Positions 1 through 4,897 of a stretch of DNA of 5,708 nucleotides are shown piece after piece. Origin of the DNA: Negativicutes bacterium (lineage in GTDB: Bacteria > Bacillota_C > Negativicutes > Sporomusales_B > JARLHX01); contig JARLHX010000370.1 of NCBI GenBank assembly GCA_031292035.1, forward strand, positions 1-5,708, given 5' to 3'. Each line of letters begins with the position of its first letter. Position 1 is the stretch's first letter. The position numbers and the translations under genes are program-made. The notes under the pieces are model-generated. The model did not search any database and was not told the origin of the DNA. It was given only the letters and a program-made list of their open reading frames with translations.

Positions 1-431
1 CCGCTAGCAAAGGTCATCGAATAACTTGTGCTCCAGGTGCAGGTGCCGCTGTTTTGCAGCATCCAGGTCTTGGTAAAGCTCTGGCCTGGGGCCAGCACGG
101 TGCCATCCGGGATGGTTACATCACTGACGTAGATCGAGTTATCACAGGCGCTGGCGTTTGCAGGTGTCACGGTTTGATAGGAATAAGGTGGATAATCGGT
201 CGGCGTTACGGCTGGCGTATCTGTAGTCTGAAGTGTCGGGATATCGGTTGGCATCGTCGTCGGCACATCCGTAGCGGGGCCCGGCTGCGCCGTCAGAGTG
301 CCTGCCACGGCGGTGTAAATATCCGCCGCCGAAAGCGGCGGTGTAGCGGTATCGGTTGCTTTACTGCCGCTGCAGGCGCTCAACAAAGCTATGGCTACAA
401 GCGAAAAAACAAACAGTTTGTGTGTCTTCAT
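1..431 (-). CDS. Secreted lipoprotein with NBR1-type Ig-like domain (3' end outside window)
   Basis: This is a partial reading frame of 143 codons that runs off the left edge. The N-terminus is a lipoprotein signal peptide: MKTHK, a hydrophobic core, then the lipobox LSAC with the lipidated Cys at residue 20. Residues 21-90 form a low-complexity Ala/Thr/Pro/Asp linker typical of surface lipoproteins. Residues 95-143 match the start of the bacterial NBR1-like Ig domain (family of the domain next to BRCA1): CDN, then DVTIPDGT, PGQSF, KTWMLQNSGTCTW. Cys95 and Cys131 could form a disulfide. The family is common in Chloroflexota extracellular proteins, but its ligand is not known. Start choice: tandem ATGs lie at 434 and 431. 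AAGGAG at 441-436 is 1 base from the first and 4 from the second, so 431 is preferred. An in-frame ATG at 464, preceded by GAGGG, is a weaker alternative that would lengthen the n-region. The gene is divergent from the phosphoesterase. Domain assignment is firm; function is unknown. Confidence 0.85.
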   Translation of the reverse strand, partial: MKTHKLFVFSLVAIALLSACSGSKATDTATPPLSAADIYTAVAGTLTAQPGPATDVPTTMPTDIPTLQTTDTPAVTPTDYPPYSYQTVTPANASACDNSIYVSDVTIPDGTVLAPGQSFTKTWMLQNSGTCTWSTSYSMTFAS

Positions 432-435
432 CATT

Positions 436-441
436 CTCCTT
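436..441 (-). promoter_or_regulatory. Ribosome binding site of the NBR1-domain lipoprotein gene
   Basis: The minus strand reads AAGGAG followed by AATGATG. This is the strongest Shine-Dalgarno match in the window. Its position favours the second of the two tandem ATG codons (431), and the first (434) would be almost in contact with it. Confidence 0.6.
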
Positions 442-508
442 ACCTGGCCGATGCGGTTTATCATTTCCCTCTACATTGGCCGCCACGCATAAAAGTGTGG
501 TCAGTAAA

Positions 509-514
509 ATTATA
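509..514 (-). promoter_or_regulatory. Candidate -10 box for the lipoprotein gene
   Basis: A perfect TATAAT lies on the minus strand, about 75 bases before the lipoprotein start, in an A/T-rich patch (about 500-540) of the divergent intergenic region. No good -35 hexamer sits 16-18 bases upstream; the best is a weak ACAAAA at 537-532. The call rests on the -10 match and position alone. Confidence 0.35.
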
Positions 515-571
515 AGGCCATAATTTAAAGATTTTGTATAGATTGTGTTCAGATCTGGATTAAATGTAAGC

Positions 572-577
572 TAAAAT
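572..577 (+). promoter_or_regulatory. Candidate -10 box for the metallophosphoesterase gene
   Basis: TAAAAT ends 10 bases before the ATG at 588, inside an A/T-rich stretch that also contains TTATAC. If used, transcription would begin at or within a few bases of the start codon, giving a leaderless or nearly leaderless mRNA. This fits the absence of any Shine-Dalgarno-like sequence before the gene. No convincing -35 is visible. Confidence 0.3.
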
Positions 578-587
578 TATACCAAAC

Positions 588-1310
588 ATGAAAATTCAAC
601 TGGTTTCCGATCTGCACAGTGAGTTTTTCGATTCGACCGAAAAAGCAATCGATACAACCGTTCGGATTCTGCCCAGCGATGTTTTGATCATCGCCGGGGA
701 TATCGGCAATTATGAAACCTTTACCGCAGCGCTAAAATTGCTTGCCTTGCGTTATTACGACAGCAACCCTGACGGTCGGGTGCTCTATATCATGGGCAAC
801 CATGAATTCTACCTGTCGCATTCTCCGCTGGAAGTGACTGACCTGGCAGAAGAGGTATGCAAATCGGCCCGCATCACCTGGCTCAACAACGCCGTAGAAA
901 CCATCCAGGAGCAGCGCTTTATCGGGTCAACGCTGTGGTATCCATTCACCTTGAATTTTAAACTGGTTAGCGACAGCCGTTATCTGGCGGGTGATTATAT
1001 TTGGGAGCAAAACCGGTTATCCAAAGCCTTTTTGGAAGGGACCGTCCGGCCAGGCGATATCGTCATCACCCATCACACCCCGCTTGGCATCCTGACGGAC
1101 GGCCTGCTGAGCAGTGATATTTTTGATTTCTCAGGCACAAACCTGCTGAAACTGATCGCCGAACAGCGCCCCAGCGTCTGGGTTTTCGGTCACCAGCACT
1201 CTTCTTATGATTTTACAGTTTACTCCACCCACCTGTACTGCAACCCGTTTGGGTATTATGACTATATCCTCAATGAAACCTACCAACCGGATTTCAGCAT
1301 CACGGTTTGA
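588..1310 (+). CDS. Calcineurin-like metallophosphoesterase
   Basis: A complete 240-residue cytosolic protein with no signal peptide or TM segment. It carries the full dinuclear-metal motif set of the calcineurin-like phosphoesterase fold in order: D8-x-H10 (SDLH), G37-D38 (AGDIGN), G70-N71-H72-E73 (GNHE), H162-H163 (THHTP) and G201-H202-Q203-H204 (GHQH). The C-terminal NPFGYYDY segment matches the end seen in small single-domain members. The family hydrolyses phosphomono- or diesters using Mn, Fe or similar metals. The substrate cannot be read from the sequence. The ATG at 588 is the first possible start, because an in-frame TAA lies at 567-569. No Shine-Dalgarno sequence precedes it. It is transcribed alone: divergent from the lipoprotein gene and convergent with the molybdoenzyme gene. 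Its length and motif spacing suggest an intact, active enzyme. Confidence 0.92.
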   Translation: MKIQLVSDLHSEFFDSTEKAIDTTVRILPSDVLIIAGDIGNYETFTAALKLLALRYYDSNPDGRVLYIMGNHEFYLSHSPLEVTDLAEEVCKSARITWLNNAVETIQEQRFIGSTLWYPFTLNFKLVSDSRYLAGDYIWEQNRLSKAFLEGTVRPGDIVITHHTPLGILTDGLLSSDIFDFSGTNLLKLIAEQRPSVWVFGHQHSSYDFTVYSTHLYCNPFGYYDYILNETYQPDFSITV

Positions 1311-1590
1311 CCCGCTGTTCAAGATCAACCGCTGGGTTTAGCGGCAGGCATTTGTTTATGGCCCTTAAGTGGGTAGATTGGATGAAGTGCGCTCATCAAA
1401 CCGCTTATGCTGTAACAAAACCCGCACGTAACCCAACAGCTTTATTCCGTCCAATGTTCGCATTCCCAAATTTTTCGATAGCCCCTTATTCAATTAGATA
1501 TATTTACGAAACTGTGTCTGGCGAGCTGGTAGAGTGAAATGTCGCTAAGGCAATGATTCTTCACTCTCCACTCGACCTACTTACGATATG
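1311..1590. other. Convergent intergenic region, no gene seen
   Basis: This 280-base stretch separates the 3' ends of the phosphoesterase (plus) and molybdoenzyme (minus) genes. The only plus-strand frame of any length (1307-1537) starts at a TTG overlapping the phosphoesterase stop and gives a composition unlike a protein, so it is not called. A small perfect hairpin, CCGCT/AGCGG, lies at 1329-1344 soon after the phosphoesterase stop but is not followed by a T-run. The middle part (about 1371-1437) contains GGGTAGATTGGATGAAG and GTAACCCAAC, which look like remnants of a dispersed intergenic repeat. A longer stem-loop at 1527-1570 is listed separately. Confidence 0.6.
1527..1570. terminator. 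Stem-loop between convergent genes, possible bidirectional terminator
   Basis: AGAGTGAA at 1531-1538 pairs perfectly with TTCACTCT at 1560-1567. Allowing one bulged T at 1530 adds TGG/CCA, for an 11-bp stem and a 21-base loop. It starts about 20 bases beyond the molybdoenzyme stop codon and lies between convergent genes, where a shared transcription end would be expected. Neither side has a T-run, so it is not a standard intrinsic terminator. It may instead act as an mRNA 3'-end stabiliser. Confidence 0.35.
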
Positions 1591-2238
1591 CTAGGTTACC
1601 TGGATCTCGATTAACCATTTCACCCAGGCATACCCATAGGTTGTAGCCATCACCGCTCGCACCGGAAAGCCGTGCAGGATGGGCAGCGGCTGGTCGTTCC
1701 ACTGGTACGCCACGTAATTATATTGTTGCTGTGCCTCATCCAATTTCGCGTAGGCTTTGAACTGGTCGCCTCCGGACATGGTAATCGCTTTGGCCCCTTT
1801 CTGCAGGCCCGCCAACCCCAACAAATATTTGAACGGCACACCCGAAAAGCTCGTCACGTCCTCAAATTCTCCCGGGCAGGTCATATTGTTTTTGGCGGTC
1901 ATCTTGGGCATGCAGCGCAGGTCATCCAGGGTCAGATTGAGTGGGTGGTCGACCAGGCCGGTTACCTTCAACCGGTAGATGCTCGGCTCAATAAGCACCC
2001 CGCGCGCCGTCACGTGCAGTCCATCTGCATCCAACTGGTCTAATCCGGGCCAGGGCTTCGGTTTTGGCGCAACGATAGGGGCCCAATGGCATTTTGCCAC
2101 TTCAGGCTGGATAGCCGTTGGCAGAGCAGCCAGCGGGTTGGTTGTTGTGGTGGTCGTGGATCCAGCTGAGCTTTTGGGTGGTAGCGCGCATCCGGCCAAA
2201 AATAATACCGATAAGCGTAAAAAATCTCTTCTTTTCAT
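1591..2238 (-). CDS. Tat-exported lipoprotein molybdopterin oxidoreductase (sulfite-oxidase fold)
   Basis: A complete 215-residue protein. The N-terminus MKRRDFLRLS is a twin-arginine signal, and the following core ends in the lipobox LAGC with Cys17, so the product should be exported folded and anchored by lipid. Residues 20-40 are a Thr-rich linker. Residues about 65-215 match the molybdopterin-binding domain of the sulfite oxidase/YedY family: the LTLDDLRCMP segment, Cys121 in NMTCPGEF as the likely Mo thiolate ligand, FSGVPFKYLLGLAG, a GFPVRAV block, and the terminal YGYAWVKWLIEIQV. It is shorter than YedY or sulfite oxidase and lacks a C-terminal dimerisation domain and any heme domain. 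The usual Trp before GVP is Phe here. It lies 9 bases downstream of the diguanylate cyclase gene in the same frame, with AGGA 7 bases before the ATG, so the two are almost certainly one operon. The substrate and electron partner are unknown. No YedZ-like heme membrane gene is in view. Confidence 0.88.
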   Translation of the reverse strand: MKRRDFLRLSVLFLAGCALPPKSSAGSTTTTTTNPLAALPTAIQPEVAKCHWAPIVAPKPKPWPGLDQLDADGLHVTARGVLIEPSIYRLKVTGLVDHPLNLTLDDLRCMPKMTAKNNMTCPGEFEDVTSFSGVPFKYLLGLAGLQKGAKAITMSGGDQFKAYAKLDEAQQQYNYVAYQWNDQPLPILHGFPVRAVMATTYGYAWVKWLIEIQVT

Positions 2239-2245
2239 ACCTTTA

Positions 2246-2249
2246 TCCT
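2246..2249 (-). promoter_or_regulatory. Ribosome binding site of the molybdoenzyme gene
   Basis: AGGA on the minus strand overlaps the TAG stop of the upstream cyclase gene and sits 7 bases before the ATG at 2238. A second purine run (AAAGG) is too close to the start to serve. The arrangement supports translation of the second gene from a shared transcript, possibly coupled to termination on the first. Confidence 0.55.
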
Positions 2250-4707
2250 AATCCTCAATCTGCCCGCCGACCGCCACGTAATCGCGGCCGTAATCCTTGG
2301 CCTGGTACAGGGCCGCATCGGCCGCTCGTAAGAGCGTCTCTGCTGTCAGCCCGTGCTCGGGGAAGCTGGCTACCCCCAGCGAGATGGTAAATTCATCCAA
2401 TAAATGGCCGTTGACCGTTAGGTCCAGGTGTTTGACCCCTTCACGCAGCTGCTCTGCACGCCGGCGGCCGTCCTCCAACGAGACCTCAGGCAAAATGAGC
2501 ACGATCTCGTCCCCGCCATAGCGGCAAACAATATCACCGCCGCGAATATTCCCCAGCAGGAACTCGCTCAACATGCGCAATACAGCATCGCCGGCTTCAT
2601 GACCGAAGCTGTCGTTATAGATCTTAAATTCATCGATATCCAGCATAATCAGCACCACCTGATGCTGGTAGCGCACAGCCCGGCGGATTTCACGCACCAG
2701 CGTTTCTTGCAGGTAGCGCCGGTTGTAGAGCCCCGTCAGCGGATCGCGGATCGATTGGATGCGCAGGGTCTCGCGCAGGTTCAAATTAGCCAATGAGATC
2801 GCTATATATTCGGCCACAGTGACTGCCAACTGCTCCCAGGCGCCCTGGCTACGGGCAGGCAGGCCCCGTAAGTGGTAGACGCCCAGAGTATCATCCTGGA
2901 CGATCAGCGGGATGCAGGCATACGGGAGCGCACCCTTGTGGGTTTCCGGCAGGTGGCTACAATGCGGCCCGGCCTTTGTATCTTTAACGATATGTTTTTT
3001 CTCAGAGAGCAGCGCCCGACAATCTCCCGGGGAAAATGAAAAACTAACCACGGCCGGGTCGCCCCAACTGGCAGCCGCCAACAAAGTCTTGCGAGACGAA
3101 TCAAACAAATACAATGCGCCCGACTGGGAGGGAAACAGCTTGAGCGAAAACTCGGCAATTACGGAATAAGCTTCCTCCACTGATGCGCACTTTTGCAGCC
3201 GGTCGCCCAGCTCGTTCAGCAGGGTCACCTCACGGTTGCGCTGTTCCAGCTCTTCGATGCTGAGCTTCAGCTCTTCATTGGCTGCCTGCAGTTCATGCTG
3301 GGTCAGGAGGCTCTCACTGATATCCCGGATCAGCCCCAATACAGCCGGACGCCCCTCATACTGCATCAAAGCGGCGTTGATCTCCACATCGATTTTGTAA
3401 CCGCTGCGGTGCAACATTCGATACTGGTAACGGCTGAGCACGTACTCTCCACGGATGCGCCGCTCGTAACGCTGTTCGATCTCATCCCTGTTTTCCGGGA
3501 AGAAATAGTTAACTAACGGGCTTTCCTCAAGGTCTTCAGTCGAATAGCCCAACATAGCCGCCATCTGCGGGTTGGCATAGCGGATCAGATTTTCCTGAAC
3601 CACCAGGATGCCATCGTTCGAACGTTCAACCACGTTGCGGTATTTCTCCTCACTGGCCCGCAGCGCCCCTTGCAGGCGCTTCTGATCGGACACATCGTGC
3701 AGGACAATCACACAGCCGTTCTCAGTTGTCTGCTCAGAAAGCAGGGTGGAACGCAGGTCAAAATAACGGCGGCTTTCACCGTCCCCAAGACCGATCTCCA
3801 TCGGTTCCTGCCGCCCACCGCACAGCCCAGAGGCGCTTTCGGCCGAAAGCAGCAGCACCTGCCGGAGCGGTTGCCCAAAGGCCTTTGCCACAGAAAAACC
3901 GGTCAGCGTTTCCGCAGCCGGGTTCAAGTCGATCACGCGCTGCTGGCTGTCAACCACAATTACCCCATCGCCCATGCTATCAATTAATACACCCCGAGCC
4001 ACCGGAACAATATCTAACTGCCGGAAGCGAAAGACGCCGATCGCAAAGACGATCTCGGTGAAGACGATTGCCAGAGGCGTCAGCTCCTGCCTGGGAAAAG
4101 GGTTCAATCCAGCGCTGTCGGTTATGCTGAAGACCAGCGGCGCCAACACACTGAAGGCCAGCAGCCCTAACTGCCACCGCCGCAGATAAACCGCCCGGCT
4201 CAGTCCCAGGATAATCATGATCGTCCCCACCAGGTAAAGCACGTAAGAATAGACCAGGTTAATCCAGTACCACGCCCCAAACTCAAATGCCAGGATGGGG
4301 ACGGGGCCGCTGCTGTCCAGCCAGGTGGTACGCCACACCAGGTTGCTTGAGCCGTTGGTCCAGGCCAGGTAAACGGTCAGCAGAGGTTCAAGCGCCAGCA
4401 GCGCCCACATGAGCACCGGTACCCGGCGGGTGATGCGCCCGTACTGCCAGGCAAACACCAGCCAGCCCAGCGGCAGGATCACCACCCCAAACATCTGGAT
4501 GTCCGTCCAGGCCTGCTTGGCGCCCAACGATGGGCTGACCATCTCCATGGCGACGCCGCCCGACCAGATGAACACCCCTAGCGACACCAACAAAAAGGCC
4601 GTCGCCCCGCGAATCGTCCGGTGCCACCAGATATGCAGCGCCATCCCAAGCGATGCCAGCGCAGCAATCAAATAAGGGAAGATATACGGGAGCGGGCCTG
4701 AATGCAT
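2248..4707 (-). CDS. Membrane diguanylate cyclase: 7TM-PAS-PAS-GAF-GGDEF
   Basis: An 819-residue protein predicted to make c-di-GMP from two GTP. Residues 1-228 have seven hydrophobic segments (about 7-27, 34-54, 72-90, 97-115, 146-169, 178-196, 210-227), matching the 7TM sensor module of Chloroflexota and Firmicutes kinases. PAS1 spans about 240-345 and PAS2 about 352-468. A coiled coil (about 468-500) leads to a GAF domain (about 500-645) rich in Cys/His. GGDEF covers about 650-812: DPLTGLYNRRYL, metal-binding D690 in LDIDEFKIYND, FGHEAGD, and signature GGDEI at 731-735. The RGGD at 722-725, five residues before the signature, is an intact inhibitory I-site for product feedback. The last signature residue is Ile instead of Phe. 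No EAL domain follows. The start at 4707 is fixed by an in-frame TAA two codons upstream; no Shine-Dalgarno is seen. It is the first gene of an operon with the molybdoenzyme. Domain calls are firm; ligands are unknown. Confidence 0.93.
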   Translation of the reverse strand: MHSGPLPYIFPYLIAALASLGMALHIWWHRTIRGATAFLLVSLGVFIWSGGVAMEMVSPSLGAKQAWTDIQMFGVVILPLGWLVFAWQYGRITRRVPVLMWALLALEPLLTVYLAWTNGSSNLVWRTTWLDSSGPVPILAFEFGAWYWINLVYSYVLYLVGTIMIILGLSRAVYLRRWQLGLLAFSVLAPLVFSITDSAGLNPFPRQELTPLAIVFTEIVFAIGVFRFRQLDIVPVARGVLIDSMGDGVIVVDSQQRVIDLNPAAETLTGFSVAKAFGQPLRQVLLLSAESASGLCGGRQEPMEIGLGDGESRRYFDLRSTLLSEQTTENGCVIVLHDVSDQKRLQGALRASEEKYRNVVERSNDGILVVQENLIRYANPQMAAMLGYSTEDLEESPLVNYFFPENRDEIEQRYERRIRGEYVLSRYQYRMLHRSGYKIDVEINAALMQYEGRPAVLGLIRDISESLLTQHELQAANEELKLSIEELEQRNREVTLLNELGDRLQKCASVEEAYSVIAEFSLKLFPSQSGALYLFDSSRKTLLAAASWGDPAVVSFSFSPGDCRALLSEKKHIVKDTKAGPHCSHLPETHKGALPYACIPLIVQDDTLGVYHLRGLPARSQGAWEQLAVTVAEYIAISLANLNLRETLRIQSIRDPLTGLYNRRYLQETLVREIRRAVRYQHQVVLIMLDIDEFKIYNDSFGHEAGDAVLRMLSEFLLGNIRGGDIVCRYGGDEIVLILPEVSLEDGRRRAEQLREGVKHLDLTVNGHLLDEFTISLGVASFPEHGLTAETLLRAADAALYQAKDYGRDYVAVGGQIED

Positions 4708-4763
4708 TTTTTAACCAGCTGTTCTAAAGCCAGATCAGGAGCAGGGAACAAATTTATAGATAA

Positions 4764-4792
4764 ATTATATAAGAAATGTAATAATTTGTCCA
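4764..4792 (-). promoter_or_regulatory. Sigma70-type promoter of the cyclase-molybdoenzyme operon
   Basis: On the minus strand, TGGACA (4792-4787) is followed by a 17-base spacer and a perfect TATAAT (4769-4764). This is one mismatch from the full consensus with ideal spacing. The predicted start site is near 4757, giving a leader of about 50 bases before the ATG at 4707. A 6-bp inverted repeat, AATTTA/TAAATT (4751-4766), overlaps the -10 and start site and could be an operator, though A/T richness makes chance likely. Confidence 0.6.
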
Positions 4793-4798
4793 TACATT

Positions 4799-4825
4799 CC
4801 CTCACCCTGCCCTCGCCCTTCCCCC
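4799..4825 (-). repeat. G-rich tract with G-quadruplex pattern, possible dispersed repeat
   Basis: Read on the minus strand, five runs of three or more G (5, 3, 3, 3, 3) are separated by 2-3 bases, which satisfies the usual G3+N1-7 quadruplex rule with very short loops. The tract ends 6 bases upstream of the -35 of the cyclase promoter, on the non-template strand. On the plus strand it reads as a CCCTCACCC-type pyrimidine tract, which resembles intergenic repeat families seen in many bacterial genomes. Whether it folds or is one copy of a repeat family cannot be decided here. Confidence 0.5.
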
Positions 4826-4883
4826 ACCGGGTCGCGTAGCATTCGGGCACTCCATTTCTTTCCATCGTTCTTTTTTTAAAAGG

Positions 4884-4889
4884 TATAAT
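4884..4889 (+). promoter_or_regulatory. Candidate -10 box for the sensor kinase gene, near-leaderless
   Basis: A perfect TATAAT ends 8 bases before the ATG at 4898. With normal spacing, transcription would begin at about 4896-4898, essentially at the start codon. A T7A4 tract (4871-4881) precedes it. No good -35 hexamer is found 16-18 bases upstream. The only purine run, AAAAGG at 4878-4883, is 14 bases from the ATG, too far for a normal Shine-Dalgarno. Confidence 0.42.
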
Positions 4890-4897
4890 CCAAATGG

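Noticed and set aside
54..515. Plus-strand open frame of 153 codons opposite the lipoprotein gene
   Set aside because: It is antisense to a frame with a lipobox and a recognisable Ig-like domain. Its product is Arg/Gly/Cys/His-rich with no family resemblance, and it runs across the intergenic promoter region.
1329..1344. Small hairpin CCGCT/AGCGG as a phosphoesterase terminator
   Set aside because: The stem is only 5 bp and no T-run follows directly, so it falls short of an intrinsic terminator.
1307..1537. Plus-strand frame of 76 codons after the phosphoesterase
   Set aside because: It starts at a TTG overlapping the phosphoesterase stop, lacks an RBS and has no recognisable motif. Composition is like random non-coding sequence.
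1672..2043. Plus-strand frame of 123 codons opposite the molybdoenzyme
   Set aside because: It is antisense to a well-supported gene with Tat signal, lipobox and Mo-cofactor motifs, and shows no motif of its own.
4668..4865. Minus-strand frame of 65 codons upstream of the cyclase
   Set aside because: It runs through the G-rich tract, the predicted promoter and the first codons of the cyclase in a different frame. The product reflects those sequences, not a protein family.
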